A stretch of 64,000 nucleotides of DNA from Sphingomonas sp. (GCF_026460985.1 NZ_JAPKNM010000056.1:1-64000), one strand, 5' to 3'. Shown: positions 15,314 to 25,240, counted from the first letter of the stretch. Notes: a model not told the origin generated them from the letters alone. A program made the numbers and translations.

Positions 15314-17701
15314 ATGGCTCGATCGAGGGGAGGATATATGGTTTCGATACATAAGCGGGTCCGCCGTCGGGCGCTGCCATTTCGGACGGGTCTGCTGGCG
15401 AGTGCCGGCCTGGCGTTCGCCGCCGCCCCGGCTTTCGCACAGGACGCGTCCGCCGTCGCGCAGGAGGAGCAGGCCTCCGCCGCCAGCGACGAGATCATCG
15501 TCACCGCCCAGAAGCGCGCCGAGAACGTCCAGGACGTGCCGATCGCGATCACTGCGCTGGGCAGCGAGCAATTGTCCGCGACCGGCGCGCTCGATACCGA
15601 GGACCTCAAGGCCGCCGCCCCCGCGCTCAACGTTACCACCGCGGTCGGCGGCTTCGGCCTGCCTCGCATCCGCGGCATCGGCGCGACCGGCCAGGGCGTC
15701 GGCATCGAGAACCCCGTCGCGGTCTATGTCGACGGCGTCTATTACAGCGCCGCATTCGGCGTGCTCCAGTCGCTGTTCGACGCCGAGCAGGTCGCGGTGC
15801 TCAAGGGCCCGCAGGGCACGCTCTTCGGCCGCAACGCCACTGGCGGCCTGATCCAGATCACCACGCGCGGGCCCGACTATGAATGGAACGCCAAGGCGCA
15901 GTTCGGCTACGGCAATTTCGAGACGGTCGAAGGCGCCGCTTATGTCTCGGGCGGGCTGAGCAGCAACGTCGCGATCAGCCTTTCCGGCCAGTACCAGGTG
16001 CGGAACCAGGGCTTCGGCACCAACGTGTTCACCGGCGGAGAAGTGAAGGACGACCGCAACTGGTCGACGCGCGCCAAGCTGCTGTTCGAACCCGGCGCGA
16101 CGACCCGGATCGTTCTCTCCGCCGACTATAACGGCCGCGACGCCGCCGAGCCCGCCTTCGCCAATTTCGGGCGCAACACGCTCGGCCAGGACGTGCCCGC
16201 GCAGATCGTCGCGCGCGGCGGCGATCCCGAATACGACATCTTCTCGGACTTCGATCCCCAGCTCCAGGCCCGCCAATGGGGCGTCGGCCTGACGATCGAC
16301 CAGGAGCTCGGCTTCGCCGACCTCAAGAGCATCACCGCCTATCGCAAGTCGAATCTGCTCACCTTCTTCGACCCCGACGGCACGACCACCGCGACGCTGG
16401 CGATCGGCAACCACTATTCGGACAAGCAGTTCACCCAGGAGATCAACCTGGTCTCGAGCGGCACCGGCCCCTTCCAATGGGTCATCGGCGCCTTCTACAT
16501 GTGGGATGAGGGCGAGATCAGCCCGCGCCCGACATGGACGCGCCAGATCTTCCGCGGCAACTATACCGACAGCCTAGCGGTCAGCACGCTCAACTCGCTC
16601 GCCGGCTTCGTCGAGGGATCCTATTCGCTCACCGACGCCACAAGGCTCACCGCGGGCGTCCGCTACACGCGCGACGAGCGCAAGCTCGAGGCGTTCAACC
16701 AGACCTATACCGCCGCGACCGGCGCGATCACCAACGGGGCGGTGACGAACGACGAGCGGGTCTTCGAGAAGCCTTCGTGGAAGGTCTCGATCGACCATCG
16801 CTTCTCGCCCGAGATCCTCGCCTATGCGAGCTATAATCGCGGCTTCCGCAGCGGCACCTTCGTGCCCCAGGCGACCCCGATCCTCGTGCTCCAGCCCGAA
16901 GTTGTCGACGCCTATGAAGTCGGGTTCAAGACCGATCTGTTCGACCGGCGCGTCCGCTTCAACCTCGCCGGCTATTATTACGACCAGACCAACGTCCAGG
17001 TCGTCCAGATCATCGCCGGCACGCAGAACGTCTACAACGCCAAGGGCGCGCGCATCAAAGGCCTGGACGGCGACATCTCGGTCAAGGTGACCGACGGGCT
17101 GCGCATCTTCGGCGGCTTCAACTATACCGACGCGCGCTACACCGATTTCACCGACGCGATCATCTCGGCGCCCTTCCCGGTCGCCGCATCGACGCCGCCG
17201 TTCAGCACGACGCAATACACCTATGTCGACAGCCAGACCGGCCAGACGGTCGCGAACACCGCGTGCCTCGGCACCTTCCTGCCGCCGACCGTCACCACCC
17301 AGGCGGCGCGCGACGCCTTCTACCGCGCGCGGCTCGGCGGCAATTGCCTGCTGCGCGGCGACGCCTCGGGGAACCGCCTGCAGAACACGCCCGAATGGAC
17401 CTTCAGCGTGGGCGGCAATTGGGAGATCCCCACCTCGATCGGCAAGTTCACCCTGGCCGGCAACGTCTATTACAATGACGGCTTCGCCGCGACACCCGAC
17501 GAGCGCGTGGTGCAGCCGGGCTATACGACGGTCGACGCCTCGCTGACCTGGCTCCCGGTCGAGCATATGTCGGTGCGGGTCTGGGGCAAGAACCTGACCG
17601 ACCAATTCTACCGGACGCAGCTCAGCGCCAGCAACTCGGGCGACAACGGCACGTCCGCCGTTCCGCGCACCTATGGCGTGACGCTCGGCTTCGATTTCTG
17701 A
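15314..17701 (+). CDS. TonB-dependent outer membrane receptor
   Basis: A 795-residue receptor. A strong AAGGAGG at 15303-15309 precedes the ATG at 15314. The signal peptide ends near AAPAFAQ and is followed by DEIIVTAQKRAENVQDVPIA, the TonB-box and plug start typical of sphingomonad receptors. The plug contains LPRIRGIG and VYVDGVYY, with LKGPQGTLFGRNATGG near 165. The barrel ends in TYGVTLGFDF. The ligand is unknown; this subgroup often sits beside genes for aromatic or steroid breakdown. A ThDP enzyme gene follows after 130 bp. Confidence 0.93.
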   Translation: MARSRGGYMVSIHKRVRRRALPFRTGLLASAGLAFAAAPAFAQDASAVAQEEQASAASDEIIVTAQKRAENVQDVPIAITALGSEQLSATGALDTEDLKAAAPALNVTTAVGGFGLPRIRGIGATGQGVGIENPVAVYVDGVYYSAAFGVLQSLFDAEQVAVLKGPQGTLFGRNATGGLIQITTRGPDYEWNAKAQFGYGNFETVEGAAYVSGGLSSNVAISLSGQYQVRNQGFGTNVFTGGEVKDDRNWSTRAKLLFEPGATTRIVLSADYNGRDAAEPAFANFGRNTLGQDVPAQIVARGGDPEYDIFSDFDPQLQARQWGVGLTIDQELGFADLKSITAYRKSNLLTFFDPDGTTTATLAIGNHYSDKQFTQEINLVSSGTGPFQWVIGAFYMWDEGEISPRPTWTRQIFRGNYTDSLAVSTLNSLAGFVEGSYSLTDATRLTAGVRYTRDERKLEAFNQTYTAATGAITNGAVTNDERVFEKPSWKVSIDHRFSPEILAYASYNRGFRSGTFVPQATPILVLQPEVVDAYEVGFKTDLFDRRVRFNLAGYYYDQTNVQVVQIIAGTQNVYNAKGARIKGLDGDISVKVTDGLRIFGGFNYTDARYTDFTDAIISAPFPVAASTPPFSTTQYTYVDSQTGQTVANTACLGTFLPPTVTTQAARDAFYRARLGGNCLLRGDASGNRLQNTPEWTFSVGGNWEIPTSIGKFTLAGNVYYNDGFAATPDERVVQPGYTTVDASLTWLPVEHMSVRVWGKNLTDQFYRTQLSASNSGDNGTSAVPRTYGVTLGFDF

Positions 17702-17789
17702 GCCGGAAGGAGCGCCGACCGCGAGGACGGCGCCCCGCCCCTGCTAGCCCCAGATTGAATGCCGGCAACCGCGGTTTGAAATGCCCGCC

Positions 17790-17820
17790 CCTCATGCCCC
17801 GCGATAAGCGCGGGATGAGG
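17790..17820. repeat. Hairpin overlapping the ribosome binding site of the ThDP gene
   Basis: CCTCATGCCCCGCG (17790-17803), a 4-base loop ATAA and GCGCGGGATGAGG (17808-17820) form an inverted repeat with one bulge. The right arm ends in GAGG, part of GAGGAG (17817-17822), the best Shine-Dalgarno for the gene starting at 17832. Folding would therefore hide part of the ribosome binding site. Confidence 0.55.
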
Positions 17821-17831
17821 AGCCAAGCCGC

Positions 17832-19523
17832 ATGTCCACCATCACCGGCGCCGAAGCCGCGGTCCGGATGCTTCAGCATCATGGCGTGAAGCACATCTTC
17901 GGGCTGTGCGGCGACACCAGCCTGCCCTTTTACGACGCACTCCATCGCCTCGATCACGGGATGGAGCACATCCTCACCCGCGACGAGCGCAGTGCCAGCT
18001 ACATGGCCGACGCCTATGCGCGGGTTTCAGGACGCGTCGGTATCTGCGAGGGGCCGAGCGGGGGCGGCGCCACCTATATCCTGCCAGGCGTGGTCGAGGC
18101 GAACGAGTCCTCGGTCGGATTGGTCTCAATCACCTCCGACGTGCCGGTGACGGCACGCGGGCGCTATCCGCTCACCGAGCTCGACCAGAAGGCGCTGTTC
18201 GCCCCGCTGACCAAGTGGAACGCAGTCGCCGATCATGTCGGCCAGATCCCGCACCTTCTGCGCACCGCCTTCCGCGCGGCATCCACCGGCCGGCCCGGCG
18301 CCGCGCATGTCGGCCTGCCCTATGATCTCCAGAAGCAGTCGCTCGATGCCTCCGAGGTCTGGGCGCAGATCGAGCATGGCCGCTTCCCCGCCTATCGAAC
18401 CGCCCCGGCGCCCGACCTGGTGGCCGCCGCGGCCGAAGCGCTGATCGCCGCGCGCCGGCCGCTGTTCGTCTGCGGCGGCGGCGTCCTCATTTCAGGGGCG
18501 AGCGCCGAACTGGTCGCGCTCGCCGAGCTCCTCGACGCGCCCGTGGCCTCCACGGTGAGCGGGCATGGCGCGATCGCCGACAGCCATCCGCTCGCGGTCG
18601 GCGTGGTCGGCGCGAACGGCGGGACCAACGAGACGCGCAGCGCCGTCGAGGCGGCGGACATGGTCGTCTTCATCGGCTGCCGCGCCGGATCGACCACCAC
18701 AGAGCATGGCGAGGTGCCCGGACGGGACATCCCGATCGTCCATATCGACATCGACCCGATGGTGGTCGGCGCCAATTATCGGATCGAAGCGGGGCTGGTC
18801 GGCGATGCCCGGCTGTGCCTCGCGGCATTGGAGGCCGAGATCGCCCGGCGGCTCGACGGCAAGGCGCGCCACACCGGCGCCGCGGAACGCCTGGCAACGC
18901 TGCGCCGGGCCAAGCGCGAACGGTTCGAACGGCTCGCCCGGTCGAACGACCTGCCGATCCGCCCCGAACGCGTCGTCGCGGCGCTCCAGGCCGCATTGCC
19001 GCGCGATGGCATCCTGGTTGCCGATCCGGGCACGCCCTGCCCCTATTTCTCCGGCTATTTCGACCTCGACGCGACCGGCCGCCGCTTCATCACCAACCGC
19101 GCGCACGGCGCGCTCGGCTTCTCGCTGCCCGCCGCGATCGGCGCCAGCTACGCGGCACCGGGATCGCGCATCGTCGCGGCGATGGGCGACGGCAGCTTCG
19201 GCTTCGCGGTCGGTGAGATCGAGACGATCGTCCGCAAGCGATTGCCGATCACGCTGATCGTCTTCTCCAACGCCTCCTATGGCTGGATCAAGGCGAGCCA
19301 GAAGAGCGGCTATGGAAAGCGCTATTTCTCGGTCGACTTCGATCGCTCGGACCATGCCGCGATCGCGCAAGCGTTCGGAATGCGGGCATGGCGCGTCGCC
19401 GACCCCATGGATCTCGGGCAGACCGTCCGCGCGGCGCTTCTGCACGATGGCCCGTCGCTGATCGACGTGATGAGCCAGCCCCTGGAGGAGTCCGCCGTCC
19501 CGGTCAGCCGCTGGATGGGCTGA
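17832..19523 (+). CDS. Thiamine diphosphate-dependent enzyme, acetolactate synthase-like
   Basis: A 563-residue enzyme with the three-domain layout of the acetolactate synthase / benzoylformate decarboxylase / glyoxylate carboligase superfamily. The N-terminal Pyr domain has GVKHIFGLCGDTSLP and DERSASYMADAYAR, with the cofactor-activating Glu. The central domain holds PLFVCGGGVLIS. The C-terminal PP domain has MGDGSFGFAVGEIETI followed by VFSNASYGWIK, matching the GDG...N metal-diphosphate motif. No regulatory small subunit gene (ilvN/ilvH) follows, so this is probably not the biosynthetic AHAS. A catabolic carboligase or decarboxylase is more likely, perhaps linked to the adjacent receptor and esterase. 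The reaction is undetermined. Confidence 0.85.
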   Translation: MSTITGAEAAVRMLQHHGVKHIFGLCGDTSLPFYDALHRLDHGMEHILTRDERSASYMADAYARVSGRVGICEGPSGGGATYILPGVVEANESSVGLVSITSDVPVTARGRYPLTELDQKALFAPLTKWNAVADHVGQIPHLLRTAFRAASTGRPGAAHVGLPYDLQKQSLDASEVWAQIEHGRFPAYRTAPAPDLVAAAAEALIAARRPLFVCGGGVLISGASAELVALAELLDAPVASTVSGHGAIADSHPLAVGVVGANGGTNETRSAVEAADMVVFIGCRAGSTTTEHGEVPGRDIPIVHIDIDPMVVGANYRIEAGLVGDARLCLAALEAEIARRLDGKARHTGAAERLATLRRAKRERFERLARSNDLPIRPERVVAALQAALPRDGILVADPGTPCPYFSGYFDLDATGRRFITNRAHGALGFSLPAAIGASYAAPGSRIVAAMGDGSFGFAVGEIETIVRKRLPITLIVFSNASYGWIKASQKSGYGKRYFSVDFDRSDHAAIAQAFGMRAWRVADPMDLGQTVRAALLHDGPSLIDVMSQPLEESAVPVSRWMG

Positions 19524-19538
19524 AGGCGGCGAGGGATC

Positions 19539-19910
19539 TCAGCGCGGCCGGCTGCCCGGCCCGCGCTTCGGTCCCTTGCCGCCGTCGCGCGGGGGCCGGC
19601 GGTCGCCCGCCCCGCTGCGCGGACGGTGCGGCGACGGCGGCGTCGTGGGCGGTGCGCGGCGCTGCTCGACGCCCTGCGCGACCGAATAGCCTTCCTTGAG
19701 CAGCCGAGTGAACGCCGAGCGCACATTGGTGGCGATCGCCGCCTGCACTTCCTTGGGCAGATCGGCATAGGTCGTGTTCGGATGGATGCTGTTGAGCTCG
19801 CGCAGCAGCGGATTGGGTAATCCGTTCGACGCGTCCTTCAACGCCACGATCGAATCGAGGACGGTGGAGAACAGGATCTCCTGCATCAGGTCGGTAGCCG
19901 ATTTTGCCAT
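19539..19910 (-). CDS. Small protein of unknown function with a basic Pro/Arg-rich tail
   Basis: I do not recognise this 123-residue protein. Residues 1-80 look folded and helical (MAKSATDLMQEILFSTVLDSI, then LRELNSIHPNTTYADLPKEV and RSAFTRLLKEGYSV). Residues 81-123 are low-complexity, rich in Pro, Arg and Gly, likely disordered and able to bind nucleic acid or membranes. There is no signal peptide. It ends 15 bp from the converging ThDP gene and lies downstream of pcm on the same strand, with a 70-bp gap. GGGGC-rich sequence precedes the ATG. Confidence 0.65.
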   Translation of the reverse strand: MAKSATDLMQEILFSTVLDSIVALKDASNGLPNPLLRELNSIHPNTTYADLPKEVQAAIATNVRSAFTRLLKEGYSVAQGVEQRRAPPTTPPSPHRPRSGAGDRRPPRDGGKGPKRGPGSRPR

Positions 19911-19980
19911 AGCCCCGCCCCAACGCCCGTCCGGAGCGCCGGTGTCAAGCGATGAGTGGGCGATGCACGGCCGGCGGGTG

Positions 19981-20655
19981 CTAAACCGTCTCCAGCTCGG
20001 TGAACTGCACCGCCATCAATCCGTGGAGCGTCAGTTCGTCGCCGTTGCGCACGCCGCGCACCAACCGTTGCGCCCCCGGCTCCCCGATCGGCATCACGAG
20101 TCGTCCACCATCGGGCTTGAGCTGCGCGAGCAATGCCTCGGGCACTTCCGGCGCCGCGGCGCAGACGAGGATCGCGTCGAACGGCGCTGCCTCCGCCCAG
20201 CCCCGCGATCCGTCGCCGATCCGGATCGCGACATTCTCGTGCCCGAGCGCGATCAGCCGCGAATCGGCGATCCCGGCGAATTCCTCGACCACCTCGACGC
20301 TCCATACCCGTGCCGCCAGCCGGGCGAGGACTGCGGTCTGGTAGCCGAGCCCCGTCCCCACTTCGAGCACGCTGTCGCTCTCCGCGAGGTCAAGCAATTC
20401 GGTCATCAGCGCCGCCATGAAGGGTTGCGAGATCGTCTTGTCGAAGCCGATCGGCAACGGGCTGTCCTGATAGGCCATGGCGGCGAACTGCGTCGGCACG
20501 AACAGGTGCCGCGGCACCGCCAGGAACGCCTCGCGCACCCGCTGGCTCAGAACCGGACGGCCGATCTCTTCGGCGAGTAGGTCGAATTCGATGTCTATCA
20601 CCTCCACCATGTGGCGGCGGAGGATGGCGAGATGCGCCTCGGTGAGCGGCTTCAT
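19981..20655 (-). CDS. pcm: Protein-L-isoaspartate O-methyltransferase
   Basis: A 224-residue cytosolic repair enzyme that methylates isoaspartyl residues in damaged proteins using S-adenosylmethionine. The start is the ATG at 20655 (MKPLTEAHLAILRRHM); the 20 codons upstream are open but atypical. Family motifs seen are PRHLFVP, AYQDSPLPIGFDKTISQPFMAA and the SAM loop VLEVGTGLGYQTAVLA, then VWSVE. In enterobacteria pcm is next to surE and nlpD; here surE and an NlpD-like gene are together about 18 kb away, so the cluster is split. Confidence 0.93.
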   Translation of the reverse strand: MKPLTEAHLAILRRHMVEVIDIEFDLLAEEIGRPVLSQRVREAFLAVPRHLFVPTQFAAMAYQDSPLPIGFDKTISQPFMAALMTELLDLAESDSVLEVGTGLGYQTAVLARLAARVWSVEVVEEFAGIADSRLIALGHENVAIRIGDGSRGWAEAAPFDAILVCAAAPEVPEALLAQLKPDGGRLVMPIGEPGAQRLVRGVRNGDELTLHGLMAVQFTELETV

Positions 20656-20848
20656 GACGGTCTGCCTCGGAAGGTTCGCAACGGGTGAACGCACGACCGG
20701 CCTCGCCGGCAACATCCTCTTCGACGCCTGCGGCCGCCTCGACTATCCGGCCCTCTACGCACGGCTGTCAATTGCTACCGAAAGGTACGAATCTGCTTGC
20801 AACGGCCGCCCGGGTCGTTACTTGCTGCACCGCAGAAAGGGGAGTTCT

Positions 20849-22033
20849 GTGAGGCGCGCGCTCGTTATCCTTGGATTCACGCTGCTTGCAGGTTGCGGTG
20901 GAGAGCAGGCCCCGCCTGCCCCGCCCCCGCCGCAGGTGACCGTCGCCACCCCGCTCCAGCGCGAGGTTGTCGACTGGGACGACTATACCGGCCGCTTCGT
21001 GGCGCCCCAGGACGTCGAGATCCGCCCCCGCGTCAACGGCGTGGTCACCGCGATCCACTTCAGCGACGGGCAGGACGTGCGCCAGGGCGCGCCGCTCTTC
21101 ACGATCGACCCCCGCCCCTATCGCGCCGCGCTCGCCCAGGCCCAGGCCCAGGCGTCGCGCGCCAATGCGGCGCTGTCGAACGCGCGGCAGGTGACTGCGC
21201 GCAGCCGCAAGCTCGCCACCGCGCAGGCCGTGAGCACCGAGGAGCTCGAGGCGAACATCGCCGCCGAGCGCACCGCCGCCGCCGACCTTGCCGCCGCGCG
21301 CGCCGCGATCACCAATGCCGAGCTCAACCTGTCCTTCACCACCGTCCGCGCGCCGTTCAGCGGCCGCATGTCGGATCGGCGCGTGAGCCTGGGCGACTCG
21401 GTGGCCGACGGCCAGACGGTACTCACCCGGATCGTCTCGCTCGACCCGATCTGGTTCGCCTTCGAGGGCGCCGAGGCCTTCTATCTCAAGAATCTGCGCC
21501 AGGATAAGCGCGGCGAGCGCGGCTCCTCGCGCAACACGCCCAACCCGGTCCAGATCCAGCTCGCCGACGAGACCGACTATCGCTGGAACGGCCGCATGCA
21601 GTTCCTCGACAACGCCGTCGATCCGAACTCGGGCACGATTCGCGCGCACGCCGTGGTGGCGAACCCGACTCGCTTCCTGACCCCCGGCATGTTCGGCCGC
21701 GCGCGGCTGCTCGGCTCGGGCACCTATCGCGCGATGCTGATCCCCGACGAGGCGATCGTCACCGATCAGACCCGCCGCCTCGTCTATGTCGTCAGCGCCG
21801 ACAACAAGGCGACGCCGCGCCCGGTGGAGATCGGCGCCAAGGTGGAAGGCCTGCGCATCGTCCGCGACGGCCTCGCGCCGACCGACCGGGTGATCATCGC
21901 CGGCATCGGCCGCCTGCAGCCCGGTGCGCCGGTCCAGCCGGTCAAGGGCGTGATCAAGGCCGATGCGTCGCGGCAGCCCGCCCCGACCGCGCCGACGCGG
22001 GAGCCGGCCTCGGGCCAGGCGACCGTCCGCTAG
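20849..22033 (+). CDS. RND efflux periplasmic adaptor (AcrA/MexA family) lipoprotein
   Basis: A 394-residue membrane-fusion protein. I choose the GTG at 20849, preceded by AAGGGGAG and giving a lipoprotein signal VRRALVILGFTLLAGC; the frame is open for 124 codons upstream without a better start. Domains follow the family order: a lipoyl half (DVEIRPRVNGVVTAIHFSDGQDVRQG), an alpha-hairpin (about 100-170, Ala-rich with SRANAALSNARQ), the second lipoyl half (FTTVRAPFSGRMSDRRVSLGD), then beta-barrel and membrane-proximal domains. It links the pump and outer-membrane channel encoded by the next two genes, with a 9-bp gap to the pump gene. Confidence 0.93.
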   Translation: MRRALVILGFTLLAGCGGEQAPPAPPPPQVTVATPLQREVVDWDDYTGRFVAPQDVEIRPRVNGVVTAIHFSDGQDVRQGAPLFTIDPRPYRAALAQAQAQASRANAALSNARQVTARSRKLATAQAVSTEELEANIAAERTAAADLAAARAAITNAELNLSFTTVRAPFSGRMSDRRVSLGDSVADGQTVLTRIVSLDPIWFAFEGAEAFYLKNLRQDKRGERGSSRNTPNPVQIQLADETDYRWNGRMQFLDNAVDPNSGTIRAHAVVANPTRFLTPGMFGRARLLGSGTYRAMLIPDEAIVTDQTRRLVYVVSADNKATPRPVEIGAKVEGLRIVRDGLAPTDRVIIAGIGRLQPGAPVQPVKGVIKADASRQPAPTAPTREPASGQATVR

Positions 22034-22042
22034 GACCGCATC

Positions 22043-25000
22043 ATGAAGTTCCCCCACTTCTTCATCGAGCGGCCGATCTTCGCGGCGGTGCTCTCGATCC
22101 TGATCGTGATCATCGGCGCGATCGCCTATCCGTCGCTCCCGATCGCGCAATATCCGAGCATCGCGCCGCCGACGGTGGTGGTGACCGCCACCTTCCCGGG
22201 CGCGAGCGCCGAGACGCTGGCGGAAACGGTCGCCGCGCCGCTGGAGCAGGCGATCAACGGCGTCGAGAACATGATCTACATGACCTCGTCGTCGACCGGC
22301 AACGGCCAGACGCAGATCACGATCAGCTTCAAGCAGGGCACCGACGTCGATCAGGCGCAGGTGCTGGTGCAGAACCGTGTTCAGCAGGCCGAGCCGCGCC
22401 TGCCAGAGGACGTGCGCCGTCTGGGCATCACGGTGAACAAGAACTCGCCTGACTTCCTGATGGTGGTGTTCTTCACTTCGCCCGACAACAGCGTCGATAT
22501 CCAGTATATCTCGAATTACGTCACGCTGCAGGTGCTCGACCGCATCGCGCGCGTGCCCGGCGTCGGCCAGGCGCAGGCATTCGGCGGCCGTGACTACAAC
22601 ATGCGCGTGTGGATCGATCCGGGCCTTGCCGCCGCACGCAATCTTACCGTGGACGAAGTAGTCAACGCGATCCGCGCCCAAAGTGTGCAGGTCGCCGCGG
22701 GCTCCGTAGGCCAGCCACCCTTCGGCAAGGCCAGCCCCGCCTTCGAGCTGGGCGTGCAGGCGCAGGGACGCCTCACCTCGCCCGAAGAATTCGGCCAGGT
22801 CGTGATCCGGCGCGACACCGACGGCCGGCTGACCTTCCTTCGCGACGTCGCCCGCGTCGAGCTCGGCGCGCAGGACTATAATTTCAACGGCTATCTGGGC
22901 CCGAAGAGCGCGGTCGGCATGGGCATCTTCCAGATGCCGGGATCGAACGCGCTCGCGACCGCGGACGCGGTCAAGGCCGAGCTCGACGAGCTCGCCAAGA
23001 GCTTCCCGCCGGGGGTCAAATATTCGATCGACTACAACCCGACCGAATATATCGCCGAATCGATCAGCGCGGTCGAGCACACGCTGATCGAGGCATTGAT
23101 CCTCGTCGTGCTGGTGGTGCTGATCTTCCTTCAGAGCTGGCGGACCGCGCTGATCCCGATCATCGCGATCCCGGTGTCGCTGGTCGGCGCCTTCGCCGTG
23201 CTGCTCGCCTTCGGCTATTCGCTCAACACATTGTCGCTGTTCGGACTCGTCCTCGCGATCGGCATCGTCGTCGACGACGCGATCGTCGTGGTCGAGAATG
23301 TCGAGCGCCTGATGGAAGAGGAAGACATCAGTCCGCGCGAAGCGGCGCACAAGACGATGGACGAGGTGTCGGGCGCGATCGTCGCGATCTCGCTCGTGCT
23401 CGTCGGCGTGTTCATCCCGACGATGTTCATCCCGGGCATCTCGGGCGCCTTCTACCAGCAGTTCGCGATCACCATCGCCTCGGCGACGATCATTTCGGCC
23501 TTCGTCTCGCTGACGCTCTCGCCGGCGCTCTGCGCGCTGGTGCTCAAGAAGCCCGAGCATGACAAGCAGCCGAGACCCGGCTTGCTCGGGCTGCCCGGGC
23601 GGCTGGGCCGGAAGTTCAACGACAGCTTCAAATGGCTCTCGCAAAAATACAGCCGCCTCACCGCGCGGCTGGTGCGGATGCTGGTGCTCGTCGGCGTGGT
23701 CTATGTCGCGTTGATCTTCGTCGTCGGCTGGCGTTTCACCGCGACGCCCAGCGGCTTCATCCCGCCGCAGGATCAGGGCTATCTGATCGGCGTCGTCTCG
23801 CTTCCGCCCGGCTCGTCGCTCCAGCGGACCGATGCCGTGGTGCGCGAGACGATTAGGGAATCGATGAAGCTCGAGGGCGTCCAGACCTCGATCGGCTTCG
23901 CCGGGCTCGACGGCGCGAGCTTCTCGACGGCGCCGAATGCCGGCGTGGTCTTCTTCGCGCTGAAGCCGCATGCCGATCGCAAGCAGAGCGCCGACGAGAT
24001 CCAGCAGGCGCTCTACCCGGCGCTCGCCGGGATCAAGGGTGGCGACATCATGGTGATCGCGCCGCCGCCCGTGCCGGGCATCGGCACCGGCGGCGGCTTC
24101 AAGATGATGATCCAGGACCGCAGCGGTCAGGGCTATCAGGCGCTGGCGCAGGCATCGATGGCGATGATGATGGGGGCGAACCAGGCAGAGGGCGTCGCCG
24201 GCGCATTCTCGCTGTTCAACACCGGAACCCCGCGCCTGACCGCCGAGGTCGATCGCGAGCGCGCCGAACGGATGGGCGTGCCGGTGGCGAACATCTATTC
24301 GACGCTCGGCTCCTATCTGGGCTCAGCCTATGTCAACGACTTCAACTATCTCGGCCGCACCTTCCGCGTGACGGCACAAGCCGACGCGCCCTATCGCGAC
24401 GACGCGTCCGACATCCAGACGCTCAAGACGCGCTCCGCCTCAGGCGAGATGGTGCCGATGAGCGCGGTGATGGCGCTGAAGAACGACAGCGGCCCGTATC
24501 GCGTCGTGCGCTACAATCTCTACCCCGCGGCCGAGCTGATGGGCGACACCAAGCCTGGCTATTCGACCGGCCAGTCGCTCGATTCGATGGAGGCGCTCGC
24601 CAACCAGACCCTGCCCAAGGGGATGGGCTTCGAATGGACCGAGCTGGCGTTCGAGCAGCGCCAGGCGGGCAATACCGGCCTGATCGCGTTCGGCCTCGCC
24701 GTGGTGTTCGTCTTCCTGTTGCTCGCCGCACTCTACGAGAGCCTGGTGCTGCCGCTGGCAGTGATCCTGATCGTGCCGATGTGCCTGCTCGCGGCGATCC
24801 TCGGCGTGAACCTGATGGGCATGGACAACAACATCCTGACCCAGATCGGCCTCGTCGTGCTGATCGGCCTCGCCGCCAAGAACGCGATCCTGATCGTCGA
24901 GTTCGCGCGGCAGGGCGAAGAGGATCAGGGGCTCGATCCGCGCGCCGCGGCCGAACAGGCGGCGCATCAGCGCATGCGGCCGATCATCATGACCTCGATC

Positions 25001-25240
25001 GCCTTCATCCTCGGCGTGCTGCCGCTGGTGATCGCGACCGGCGCGGCGGCGGAGCTCCGCCAGGCGCTGGGCGTCGCGGTGTTTTTCGGGATGATCGGCG
25101 TGACCTTCTTCGGCCTGCTCTTCACCCCGGCCTTCTACGTCATGACGCGCAAGCTCGCCGATTGGGGACACCGGCAACGGGAGCGCTTCTCGCGCAAGCC
25201 CCAAACGCCCCCTGCGCCCGAGCCGGAGGCCACGGCATGA
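22043..25240 (+). CDS. RND multidrug efflux pump, inner membrane permease (AcrB/MexB family)
   Basis: A 1065-residue hydrophobe/amphiphile-efflux transporter driven by the proton gradient. It begins FFIERPIFAAVLSILIVIIGA, the standard first helix, and has GIVVDDAIVVVENVERLMEE in helix 4 (the two Asp of proton relay), the periplasmic porter domain, the second half after AFEQRQAGN, and MTSIAFILGVLPLVIATGAA near the C-terminus. Length matches AcrB (1049) closely. It is the second gene of the tripartite operon and overlaps the outer-membrane factor gene by 4 bp. No tetR-type repressor is adjacent; the upstream neighbour is divergent pcm. Confidence 0.96.
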   Translation: MKFPHFFIERPIFAAVLSILIVIIGAIAYPSLPIAQYPSIAPPTVVVTATFPGASAETLAETVAAPLEQAINGVENMIYMTSSSTGNGQTQITISFKQGTDVDQAQVLVQNRVQQAEPRLPEDVRRLGITVNKNSPDFLMVVFFTSPDNSVDIQYISNYVTLQVLDRIARVPGVGQAQAFGGRDYNMRVWIDPGLAAARNLTVDEVVNAIRAQSVQVAAGSVGQPPFGKASPAFELGVQAQGRLTSPEEFGQVVIRRDTDGRLTFLRDVARVELGAQDYNFNGYLGPKSAVGMGIFQMPGSNALATADAVKAELDELAKSFPPGVKYSIDYNPTEYIAESISAVEHTLIEALILVVLVVLIFLQSWRTALIPIIAIPVSLVGAFAVLLAFGYSLNTLSLFGLVLAIGIVVDDAIVVVENVERLMEEEDISPREAAHKTMDEVSGAIVAISLVLVGVFIPTMFIPGISGAFYQQFAITIASATIISAFVSLTLSPALCALVLKKPEHDKQPRPGLLGLPGRLGRKFNDSFKWLSQKYSRLTARLVRMLVLVGVVYVALIFVVGWRFTATPSGFIPPQDQGYLIGVVSLPPGSSLQRTDAVVRETIRESMKLEGVQTSIGFAGLDGASFSTAPNAGVVFFALKPHADRKQSADEIQQALYPALAGIKGGDIMVIAPPPVPGIGTGGGFKMMIQDRSGQGYQALAQASMAMMMGANQAEGVAGAFSLFNTGTPRLTAEVDRERAERMGVPVANIYSTLGSYLGSAYVNDFNYLGRTFRVTAQADAPYRDDASDIQTLKTRSASGEMVPMSAVMALKNDSGPYRVVRYNLYPAAELMGDTKPGYSTGQSLDSMEALANQTLPKGMGFEWTELAFEQRQAGNTGLIAFGLAVVFVFLLLAALYESLVLPLAVILIVPMCLLAAILGVNLMGMDNNILTQIGLVVLIGLAAKNAILIVEFARQGEEDQGLDPRAAAEQAAHQRMRPIIMTSIAFILGVLPLVIATGAAAELRQALGVAVFFGMIGVTFFGLLFTPAFYVMTRKLADWGHRQRERFSRKPQTPPAPEPEATA

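Noticed and set aside
20768-23971. A 1067-codon open frame on the minus strand opposite the RND pump
   Set aside because: It is a high-GC antisense shadow: composition is Arg/His/Asp-rich with no domain pattern, while the plus strand encodes a full AcrB-like pump.
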